Shown: positions 6,233-12,684 of the stretch, in pieces
Numbering within the stretch: position 1 is the stretch's first letter
Layout: the number at the start of each line of letters is the position of its first letter
Origin: DATMQA01 sp035566895
Lineage (GTDB): Bacteria; Verrucomicrobiota; Verrucomicrobiia; Limisphaerales; UBA8199
Direction of reading: 5' to 3'
DNA length: 15,571 bases
Assembly: GCA_035566895.1 (NCBI GenBank)
Contig: DATMQA010000019.1
Span: forward strand, 1 to 15,571
Notes under the pieces: generated by a model
Databases searched by the model: none
Told to the model about the DNA's origin: nothing
The model's input: the letters and a program-made list of their open reading frames with translations, nothing else
Made by a program: the position numbers and the translations under genes

Positions 6233-8008
6233 ATGAGGCGCAAGGTTTTATTTTTAATTTGCGTGGTTCTCGGCCTGGTGATGCTGGTTTGCGGCCTGTT
6301 GGTGCCGGCCTATCTGCGGGCGGTGGACATCAGCCTGCTGCAAAGGGCGGGCCGGAAGACACCTTCGCTGGTGACGCGCGGCCGGGCGCTGGTGGAGGAG
6401 AACCGGCTGGGCGCGGCCGAGTTGCTGCTGGAGGCAGCGCGGGAAGAGGCGCTACCCGACCGGGAGAACCTCCGCTCAGCCGTGACCAATTTGGCCCTGG
6501 CGCATCCCGGGTGGCAGGCGTGGGGCGGCGGCGAATCCCATTTGGAGCTGTTGTTCGGGTCCCCCACACCAGGTTTGCCACGGTCTGCGCCGACCGGCGC
6601 CGCCACGGTTTCGTCACAGGATGACTTTTCCAATTTCGAGCCGTTGACCGAATGGATGGTGCGATTAAAGAACCGCGGGGAAGTGCTCGAACTGTTGGGC
6701 ACCTCGCGGCGGCCGGTGGTGCAGGAGCTGCTGCGTTGCCGTGACCTGACCAACACGGTCATCTTTCCGCCTTCGTGGACGGCTTCCGGCCAGGCATTCG
6801 ATGCGGCGCTTTCCATCTGCGGGCTGCTGTTGGAGGAGCAGAAGATGAGCAGGGGGTTGAGCGACGCGATCTTCAAGCTGGCATCGCAAAGCCGGTTGAA
6901 TTCGCAGCCGCTGGAGCAGTTGCTGATGGATTTGATGTCGCTCGGCCAGAGATTTAACTGGGGCCAGGTCGCGGAGTTCGTGGGCCAGGTCCAGGATAGC
7001 GAGACGCTGCGGCTGCTGGCCAACTTCGTCCGGACCGCCGAGGCGCCGTCCTCCGCTGGGGCAGGGGAGAAGCCGGCCGTGCTTTTTGCGGCAGTGGAAC
7101 TTTCCGGCGAGCCGGCGGCGGTGGCGAGGTATTTGTCTGATTACAGCCAGACAGGGTTGAAGGACCTGGGGACGAGCCTGCGGTTTGGGGCGGGGGGCGT
7201 GAATGAGCTTTTACGGCGCAACCAGCGTTTGTATAGTTCGGCTCTGCGGCAGCAGGTGGCCTCGGTGTTTCCCTTCAGCGGAATCGTCCATTCTGCGTTA
7301 GAATATGGCTGGCGAACGCCATGGTTTGCGCTAACACTGAAATGGCTATTGTATTTGGCAGGCGGATTCCTGCTGGCGGCCGCGCTGCACTACGGGCGCG
7401 CGCCGGTGCCGGTCCTGGAAGAGCCGCTGCAGGTGCGCGGGTTTCATTTTGCGCGCGAGATTTTGTTTGCCCTGGGTTTCTTGACGGTGGTCCTGCTCCT
7501 GAGCGAGCCGTTTCTCTCTCAGGAAGGCCAGAAAATGGATTTGCCATTTCGGCTCCGCTTGCCCATGGCGGGCAGCGCGGCCCCGGCGGGAGCCCTCAAC
7601 GTTAAATTGTCGCTTATGAACGAACCGATTCTATTGACACTGTTGCTGTTCTTCGTGCTGCAAGGGCTGCTCTATACGGCGTCGCTGGTCAAACTGGCGG
7701 AAATCCGCCGGCAGCGGGTGCCCGCACGGGTTAAACTGAGGCTGCTGGAGAACGAAGACCACCTGTTCGACGCGGGCCTCTACCTGGGGTTTGTGGGCAC
7801 GATCATCTCGCTGATTCTGTTCTCGATTGGGGTGATCAAGCCCAGCCTGATGGCGGCGTACTCTTCAACCTCCTTCGGCATCATATTTGTGTCGATATTC
7901 AAGATTCTGAATCTGCGTCCGAGCCGCCGCAAGATTCTGCTCGAAGCTGAAAGCAGTCCGGAACCGGCCATGCGCCAGGCTGCGCCAACCCTCGCGACGA
8001 CGTCATGA
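6233..8008 (+). CDS. Polytopic membrane protein with C-terminal MotA/TolQ/ExbB-like channel core
   Basis: A 591-residue protein I cannot name. A first membrane helix (about 5-27) is followed by roughly 330 mostly helical residues that should lie outside the cytoplasm. Five more hydrophobic segments follow, near 363-385, 407-428, 464-486, 513-533 and 542-562, then a short basic cytoplasmic tail. The last two helices read AGLYLGFVGTIISLILFSIG and AAYSSTSFGIIFVSIFKIL. This is the GxxGTxxxL ... A-x-S-T-x-x-G-I-x-x pattern of the proton-channel helix pair in MotA, TolQ, ExbB and ZorA. The charged segment before them (RVKLRLLENEDHLFDAG) matches the cytoplasmic lead-in of those proteins. The gene overlaps the next by ATGA, so the two proteins are coupled and probably form one complex. 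The N-terminal extracytoplasmic domain has no counterpart I know in ExbB or MotA. Family assignment is by motif, not by search. Confidence 0.68.
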   Translation: MRRKVLFLICVVLGLVMLVCGLLVPAYLRAVDISLLQRAGRKTPSLVTRGRALVEENRLGAAELLLEAAREEALPDRENLRSAVTNLALAHPGWQAWGGGESHLELLFGSPTPGLPRSAPTGAATVSSQDDFSNFEPLTEWMVRLKNRGEVLELLGTSRRPVVQELLRCRDLTNTVIFPPSWTASGQAFDAALSICGLLLEEQKMSRGLSDAIFKLASQSRLNSQPLEQLLMDLMSLGQRFNWGQVAEFVGQVQDSETLRLLANFVRTAEAPSSAGAGEKPAVLFAAVELSGEPAAVARYLSDYSQTGLKDLGTSLRFGAGGVNELLRRNQRLYSSALRQQVASVFPFSGIVHSALEYGWRTPWFALTLKWLLYLAGGFLLAAALHYGRAPVPVLEEPLQVRGFHFAREILFALGFLTVVLLLSEPFLSQEGQKMDLPFRLRLPMAGSAAPAGALNVKLSLMNEPILLTLLLFFVLQGLLYTASLVKLAEIRRQRVPARVKLRLLENEDHLFDAGLYLGFVGTIISLILFSIGVIKPSLMAAYSSTSFGIIFVSIFKILNLRPSRRKILLEAESSPEPAMRQAAPTLATTS

Positions 8009-9447
8009 ACCGAAGCATTCTTATTGTCATCTGTGATTTCCTGCTGGTGAGCCTGCTGGCTTTTTCCAGCGTGGATATCAACAAGGCGGTGGACGACAAT
8101 GCGCAGAAGAACGTCAAGCTGGACCTGTCTATTGCCACCAACCAGCCCGACAGCGGCAAAGACCTCACCGCCGTGATGAAACTGGCGCTGGATGAAGAAC
8201 GCAAAAGCCACGACCAATTGCTGGGCGAACTGGTGCGCACGCGGCAGGAAGCCGTCAAGCAGCAGGCGATGTTGAGCGAGCGGGAGAAGCAGGTACAGAC
8301 GGTCCAGCAGGAACTGCAGTCCCGCGAGCAGCAGGCGCAGCAATTGCAACAGCAGCAGGCCAATTTGCAACAGCAGTTCGCTGCGGCCCAAACCAATATC
8401 CAAAGCCTGAACCAGCAGTTGCAGGGCAGTTCGACCGAGGCGCTGATGTCGAAGGAAAAGCTGGCGGCGATGGAAGCCGAAATGCGCAAGCAGATGGAGC
8501 AGGCGGCAGCGCTCCAGCAACAGCTCGCGCAATTGGCCAAGACTAACCAGATCGTGCTGAATGAAAAACAACAATTGTCCACCCAGCTCCAGGTGGCCGA
8601 GGCGGAGAAACGCTCGGCGACACAACTGGCCAGCCGGATGCAGGAAGAGGTAAAAGTCGAGCGGGAGGAGAAAGCGAAATTGGCCGAGGGCGTGAAAGCC
8701 CTGGCCAGCAACTCCGGCGCGTTGGCCAAGGAAGTGCGCGAAAACCGTCCGATGACGCCTAATACCATTTTCAGCGAGTTCTCCACCAACCAGGTCGATG
8801 CCCGCTTTGACGCCGTCCGGCCCGGCCTGCTCGGGGAAGCCAGCCGCCATAAGGAAACCCAGACCGTGCTGGTCTCCGATGGAACCAATATCTTCGCGCT
8901 GTGCCATGTGCAGGACACACCGCTGAGCCTGGGCAATCCCGGGACGGAATGGGACGGGCTGACGGGGACCTTGAGCCATAACGGCGCGTCGCTTCCAATC
9001 GGCACGATCGCCTTCTCCTGGCCCGACCCGCGCGTGGTGTTGATCCCGGTCAGCCCGGCCCAGGCGCGGGAGCTCGGCTCGAAGGTGTATCGCATCTCGC
9101 CCGATCCGTTTAAGTTTCAGGATGCGGTGCTGGTCGGGGCGCGGGAGGGTTACTATGGGCAGTGCAAGTTCGAGATGGATTTGAGCACGCCGGAATACCT
9201 CAAACTGGACCGCAGTTTTCTGAAGGGCTTGTTCGGCAAATTCAATCCGACGCGGGGCGATCTCGTGTTCAGCCAGCAAGGCGAGTTGCTGGGCGTTATG
9301 GCCAACGGAACCTATTGCCTGATGCTGCGCAGTTTCGATTCGGTCGCGTCGTTCAAATTCGGAAACGATGTGCGCGCCCAGCATACGGGCGACATGCTCT
9401 CGCGCCTCTACGCGATTGTCTCGGGCTTGCCTTCGAAGTTGCAGTGA
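8005..9447 (+). CDS. ExbD/MotB-like single-pass protein with long coiled coil and trypsin-like C-terminal domain
   Basis: A 480-residue partner of the preceding membrane protein; its ATG overlaps the upstream TGA. The N-terminal helix (residues 5-20, ILIVICDFLLVSLLAF) contains Asp11 inside the hydrophobic run. This is where ExbD, TolR, MotB and ZorB carry their proton-accepting aspartate. Residues of about 55-245 form a long coiled coil very rich in Gln, Glu and Lys. From about 255 to 475 a globular domain has trypsin-fold features: VSDGTNIFALCHVQDT with His301 where a catalytic histidine would be, PDPRVVLIPVS in a strand position, and TRGDLVFSQQGELLGVMANG (RGD at 417-419) at the place of the GDSGSP serine loop. 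No serine is in the catalytic position, so it is probably an inactive, binding version. There is no OmpA-like peptidoglycan-binding domain. Role unknown; force transmission or envelope sensing is an inference. Confidence 0.66.
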   Translation: MNRSILIVICDFLLVSLLAFSSVDINKAVDDNAQKNVKLDLSIATNQPDSGKDLTAVMKLALDEERKSHDQLLGELVRTRQEAVKQQAMLSEREKQVQTVQQELQSREQQAQQLQQQQANLQQQFAAAQTNIQSLNQQLQGSSTEALMSKEKLAAMEAEMRKQMEQAAALQQQLAQLAKTNQIVLNEKQQLSTQLQVAEAEKRSATQLASRMQEEVKVEREEKAKLAEGVKALASNSGALAKEVRENRPMTPNTIFSEFSTNQVDARFDAVRPGLLGEASRHKETQTVLVSDGTNIFALCHVQDTPLSLGNPGTEWDGLTGTLSHNGASLPIGTIAFSWPDPRVVLIPVSPAQARELGSKVYRISPDPFKFQDAVLVGAREGYYGQCKFEMDLSTPEYLKLDRSFLKGLFGKFNPTRGDLVFSQQGELLGVMANGTYCLMLRSFDSVASFKFGNDVRAQHTGDMLSRLYAIVSGLPSKLQ

Positions 9448-9468
9448 CGGTGGCGGGGGAAGGCGGCC

Positions 9469-9554
9469 TCGTAATCCTAATCCTAATCTTAATCGTAATC
9501 TCCTCCGGAAGTAGCCACCCGGAATTAAGGTAAAGATTAGGATTAGGATTACGA
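9469..9554. repeat. 22-bp perfect inverted repeat built from a degenerate hexamer tandem repeat
   Basis: The left arm (9469-9490) and right arm (9533-9554) are exact reverse complements over 22 bp, with a 42-nt loop. The left side is also five tandem hexamers of form NTAATC (9471-9500: GTAATC, CTAATC, CTAATC, TTAATC, GTAATC). The right side has AGGATT-type hexamers continuing to about 9562. It lies 21 nt after the stop of the coiled-coil gene and could act as a transcript-end hairpin, though no T-run follows. Confidence 0.8.
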
Positions 9555-9580
9555 CCAGGATTACCGTGGTAAGACATCCC

Positions 9581-9596
9581 TGCTAACTTTTTAGCA
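9581..9596. promoter_or_regulatory. Upstream operator of the BlaI-type repressor
   Basis: TGCTAA-CTTT-TTAGCA, a perfect dyad with 6-bp arms and 4-nt spacer. It ends 8 nt before the -35 box. Its arms and spacer length are identical to the second site at 9624-9639, so both should bind the same dimer. Confidence 0.72.
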
Positions 9597-9604
9597 TTTT
9601 CCTG

Positions 9605-9632
9605 TTGACACCCTCCCCTCTAGTGCTAATAT
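9605..9632 (+). promoter_or_regulatory. Promoter of the BlaI-M56 operon
   Basis: Consensus TTGACA at 9605-9610, 16-nt spacer, TAATAT at 9627-9632. Predicted start about 9639, roughly six nucleotides before the ATG at 9646. The -10 box lies inside the second operator, so repressor binding would block polymerase directly. Confidence 0.75.
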
Positions 9633-9641
9633 TTTAGCACT
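9622..9641. promoter_or_regulatory. Core operator overlapping the -10 box
   Basis: AGTGCTAA-TATT-TTAGCACT: perfect 8-bp arms around a 4-nt spacer, containing the same TGCTAA-N4-TTAGCA core as the site at 9581-9596. The two centres are 43 bp apart, close to four helical turns, so two dimers would lie on the same DNA face. The pattern (short dyads over the promoter, two sites) is typical for BlaI/MecI regulators. Binding is inferred from position and symmetry. Confidence 0.78.
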
Positions 9642-9645
9642 TAAC

Positions 9646-10029
9646 ATGAATACCGAACAACATCTCAGCCGCCGCGAGCGCCAAATCATGGATGTTCTTC
9701 ATGCCCGCGGCGAGGCCACGGCGGCCGAAGTTCTCGCCGCCTTGCCAGAGCCGCCGGGCTATTCGGCCGTGCGGGCCTTGCTGCGCATCCTGGAAAATAA
9801 AGGACACCTCAAGCATCGACGGGAGGGGGCGCGCTATGTTTTTGTCCCGCGGACTCCGCCCGAAAAGGCCCGGCGTTCGGCGTTGAATCGGGTGGTCTCG
9901 ACTTTTTTCCAGGGGTCGGTGACCCAGGCGATGGCCGCCCTGCTGGAAGCCGCGGACACAGAGCTTTCGGAAGGGGAACTGAACCAACTGCAGCAAATGA
10001 TCAAAGAAGCCAGGAAGGAAGGGCGTTGA
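9646..10029 (+). CDS. BlaI/MecI/CopY-family transcriptional repressor
   Basis: A 127-residue repressor with an N-terminal winged helix (about 8-75: RRERQIMDVLHARGEATAAE, SAVRALLRILENKGHLKHRR, ARYVFVP) and a C-terminal dimerisation helix region (about 85-125: ALLEAADTELSEGELNQLQQ). The N-x-V-x-x-x-L-x-x-L-x-x-K-G-like recognition helix is present as SAVRALLRILENKG. In this family, cleavage of the linker triggered by an M56 membrane protease releases the promoter. Two palindromes directly upstream make self-repression very likely. It is followed after a single nucleotide by its cognate M56 gene. Regulated genes beyond its own operon are unknown; no beta-lactamase is present in the window. Confidence 0.92.
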   Translation: MNTEQHLSRRERQIMDVLHARGEATAAEVLAALPEPPGYSAVRALLRILENKGHLKHRREGARYVFVPRTPPEKARRSALNRVVSTFFQGSVTQAMAALLEAADTELSEGELNQLQQMIKEARKEGR

Positions 10030-10030
10030 T

Positions 10031-12436
10031 ATGGGCACATCGGTCTCAAATGTTTTTGGCATTATCCAACATTCGGGGTTCGCCGCGCTATTTCTGGACG
10101 CGCTGTTGAAGAGTTTCGTAGTCCTCGTCGCTGCGGGCGGAATCTGCCTGTGCTGGCGACGCGCGGCCGCGGCCACGCGCCACCTCGTCTGGTGTTTGGC
10201 GGTAGCGGGTGTGCTGTGTTTGCCGGGGCTTTCCCTGCTATTGCCTGGCTGGCAAAAGCCGCTCTGGGCAGTAGGAGCTTACCGCGATACCGGCAACCAG
10301 CTTACGCTCACCTTCGTGTTGGCACCGACGAAAACCATCGATGTTCGAGAAAGAGCGTCGGCGTCGCCGAGGGCTGACACTTCCCGCGCGAACCAGCTAC
10401 CAACCGGAAGCCAGCACCTGACGACGCATTTTAACCTGGGGTGGTTTGGTCCTGCGCTGGGCATTTGGATGAGCGGCGTGGGACTCCTTCTGGGCCTGGT
10501 GACGTTCGGACGATTGCGTTTATGGGCGCTTCGGCGGCGGGCGGGTCCTTTTTGCATCCCCGAGTGGGCGCCCCTGCTGCGAGCGCTGTGCGACGAATTG
10601 CAGATAAGGCGGCAGGTCGCGTTGTTGCAGTCTTATGACGAGGTGATGCCCGTGACCTGGGGTTGGTGGCGTCCGGTGATCCTGTTGCCTGCCGAGGCCG
10701 AGGAATGGCCGGCGGAGCGGCGGCGGGTGGTTTTGCTCCACGAACTGGCGCACGTCAAGCGGTGGGATTGCCTCACGCAAATGCTCGCCAGGGTCGCCTG
10801 CGCGCTTTACTGGCTCAATCCGCTCGTGTGGGTGGCGGCTCGCCGGATGTGCATCGAGCGGGAGCGCGCCTGTGACGATCTGGTCCTGAACGGCGGCTGC
10901 AAGGCTTCCGACTATGCGAGTCACCTGGTGGAGATTGCCAGCAGATTTCGACGGGTGCCGCAGGTCGCCGCAATTGCCATGGCCCGTTCGTCGCAATTGA
11001 AAAGCCGAATCGCGGCCATTGTCGATGCCTCGCGGACGCGCCGCGTTTCCCATCCCTTGGTGCTGGCGCTGGGTTGCGTCGCCGTGCTTGGCTTGGTCGC
11101 CGTCGCCGCGCAGAAACCGGAAGCTGATCCCGGGTCGCTGTCTGCGGACAATCAACCGCGGCCCTGGTTTGATGCGCGTTTGCGCGCTTTCTTTACAGCG
11201 AAGGCCGCCCAGGCGCATCAGTTGGCCGAGGCGGCGAAGAAGCCTGTCGCCCGTGAGGTGTGGCCTTATTTCGACGCTGGGATAAAGGGTGACTGGACGA
11301 CCGCCACCAATCTTTGGGTCGCGATGAGGCGGAGGGCCCACCAATACGAAGGGACCACGGCCGACGACACGCTGGATGACGTTTGGTCTCCGATTCTGGA
11401 AACCGACCTGGCCTGGGAGCAGTTCGCCAATTGGCAGCAGAAATACGTGCTGGCGTATGGCAACGACATCATCAATTCCATTCCGCCCGGGAGCATTTAC
11501 TTTGGCGGCACCGACCCCGGCAGAGGTTTGCCGACCGCGATGTCGGAGAATCACGCCGAGGCCAAACCGTTTTTCACCCTCACCCAGAACGCGCTGGCTG
11601 ATGGCACCTATCTGGATTATCTGCGGGAAATGTATGGGGCGAGGATTTATACACCCACGGCGGAGGACTCGAAGAGGTGCTTTGACGAATACACGACCGA
11701 TGCCGCGCAGCGGTTGAAGGACAATAAGCTCAAGCCGGGAGAAGACGTGAAACTGACGAATGGCAGGGTTGAGGTCCAGGGGCAGGTGGCCGTGATGGCG
11801 GTCAACGCCCTGATCGCGAAGATTATTTTCGACCGGAATCCTGACCGCGAGTTTTACATCGAAGAAAGCTTCCCGCTCGATTGGATGTATCCGCATCTGT
11901 CTCCCAACGGCCTGATCATGAAAATCAACCGGGAGCCGCTGACGGAGTTGTCCGACGAAATGATTCAGCAAGACCACGACTATTGGTCGAATTACGTGCA
12001 GCAGATGATCGGCGGCTGGCTGAACTATGACACGCCGGTCAGTGAGGTCGCCGCGTTTGCCGGAAAGGCGTATGGTGACCATGACCTGAGCGGGTTCGCG
12101 GGAGATCCGCTTTTCGTCCAGGATAGCTGGTCAGAAAAGGCCTTCTCCAAAGAGCGCAGTTCGATTGGAGGCCTCTATGCCTGGCGGGCTAATGACAGCA
12201 AAGACCCTGCTGAGAAGCAGCGGATGACCAAGGAGGCGGATTTCGCTTTCCGGCAGGCCTTTGCGTTGTGCCCCACCAGCCCGGAAGTCGTGTTCCGGTA
12301 TGTGAACCTGCTCCTGCCCGCGGGTCGGACTGAAGATGCGCGGCTGATTGCCGAGACGGCGCTGAAACTCGACCCGAAGAACAAGCAGTTTGCAGATCTT
12401 GTGCAAAACGTTAGGAATGCAGGGAAGGGCAAGTAG
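10031..12436 (+). CDS. M56 (BlaR1/MecR1-like) membrane metallopeptidase with unusual sensor region and TPR tail
   Basis: An 801-residue signal-transducing protease. Membrane segments lie near 16-38, 46-66, 137-158, possibly 252-268, and 340-361. The zinc site HELAH is at 237-241 (H237, E238, H241), followed by CIERERACDDLVLNG, the usual downstream glutamate motif of M56. After the last helix, about 440 residues should lie outside the membrane. They hold no penicillin-binding S-x-x-K, S-x-N or K-T-G set. Instead there is a long domain (about 370-690) with DIINSIPPGSIYFGGTDPGR near 479-498, PFFTLTQNALADGTYLDYLR, and EFYIEESFPLDWMYPHLSP. A TPR-like helical tail follows (about 705-795: ADFAFRQAFALCPTSPEVVF, ARLIAETALKLDPKN). 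So it probably senses something other than a beta-lactam. One nucleotide separates it from the repressor gene. Confidence 0.88.
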   Translation: MGTSVSNVFGIIQHSGFAALFLDALLKSFVVLVAAGGICLCWRRAAAATRHLVWCLAVAGVLCLPGLSLLLPGWQKPLWAVGAYRDTGNQLTLTFVLAPTKTIDVRERASASPRADTSRANQLPTGSQHLTTHFNLGWFGPALGIWMSGVGLLLGLVTFGRLRLWALRRRAGPFCIPEWAPLLRALCDELQIRRQVALLQSYDEVMPVTWGWWRPVILLPAEAEEWPAERRRVVLLHELAHVKRWDCLTQMLARVACALYWLNPLVWVAARRMCIERERACDDLVLNGGCKASDYASHLVEIASRFRRVPQVAAIAMARSSQLKSRIAAIVDASRTRRVSHPLVLALGCVAVLGLVAVAAQKPEADPGSLSADNQPRPWFDARLRAFFTAKAAQAHQLAEAAKKPVAREVWPYFDAGIKGDWTTATNLWVAMRRRAHQYEGTTADDTLDDVWSPILETDLAWEQFANWQQKYVLAYGNDIINSIPPGSIYFGGTDPGRGLPTAMSENHAEAKPFFTLTQNALADGTYLDYLREMYGARIYTPTAEDSKRCFDEYTTDAAQRLKDNKLKPGEDVKLTNGRVEVQGQVAVMAVNALIAKIIFDRNPDREFYIEESFPLDWMYPHLSPNGLIMKINREPLTELSDEMIQQDHDYWSNYVQQMIGGWLNYDTPVSEVAAFAGKAYGDHDLSGFAGDPLFVQDSWSEKAFSKERSSIGGLYAWRANDSKDPAEKQRMTKEADFAFRQAFALCPTSPEVVFRYVNLLLPAGRTEDARLIAETALKLDPKNKQFADLVQNVRNAGKGK

Positions 12437-12579
12437 GCGGGATTTTGGCCGGCACATAACCGGACCTCCGTCGTGTGTCGCGAAGAGTATGGGGTGCGTT
12501 CGGTTGCGGTTTTGCTGCTCTTTACTACAACAGCGCAATTGGCTCGAAGCTTGCGATGAAATTTTCAGTGCGCTTTTCC

Positions 12580-12615
12580 TCAATTAACTCAATTAACTCT
12601 TTTAACCTTTTTAAC
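12580..12615. repeat. Degenerate 9-nt tandem repeat (four units)
   Basis: Four adjoining 9-mers: TCAATTAAC, TCAATTAAC, TCTTTTAAC, CTTTTTAAC. Every unit ends in TTAAC or TTTAAC with the variation confined to the first half. It sits in the 248-nt gap between the M56 gene and tldD, about 70 nt before the tldD start. Confidence 0.75.
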
Positions 12616-12648
12616 CCCTTCCATTTGCACTCTCGGGCATGGTTCCTC

Positions 12649-12677
12649 TTGCCCCACCTCTGATGACGCATTATTAT
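12649..12677 (+). promoter_or_regulatory. Promoter of tldD
   Basis: TTGCCC at 12649-12654 and TATTAT at 12672-12677 with a 17-nt spacer. Seven nucleotides then separate the -10 box from the ATG at 12685, which would place transcription start at or one base before the start codon: a leaderless mRNA. Consensus match only. Confidence 0.45.
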
Positions 12678-12684
12678 TTGCCTC

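Noticed and set aside
7780..9384. Very long open frame (534 codons) antisense to the coiled-coil gene
   Set aside because: Its protein is Leu/His/Arg/Gln-rich low complexity, mirroring the CAG-rich coiled-coil codons on the other strand. The plus-strand frame has domain logic and an ATGA overlap with its neighbour.
6233..9447. Zorya anti-phage defence system
   Set aside because: The A/B layout resembles ZorA/ZorB only in the channel logic. ZorB's OmpA-like domain and ZorC/ZorD/ZorE are absent, and the following genes are a repressor and protease.
9469..9562. CRISPR array or telomere-like repeat
   Set aside because: Units are 6 nt without spacers, and the array is short and internal, so neither reading fits.
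10520..12082. Long open frame (520 codons) antisense to the M56 gene
   Set aside because: Arises from the GC-rich codon pattern of the real gene. The sense strand has HELAH and membrane helices; the antisense has none.
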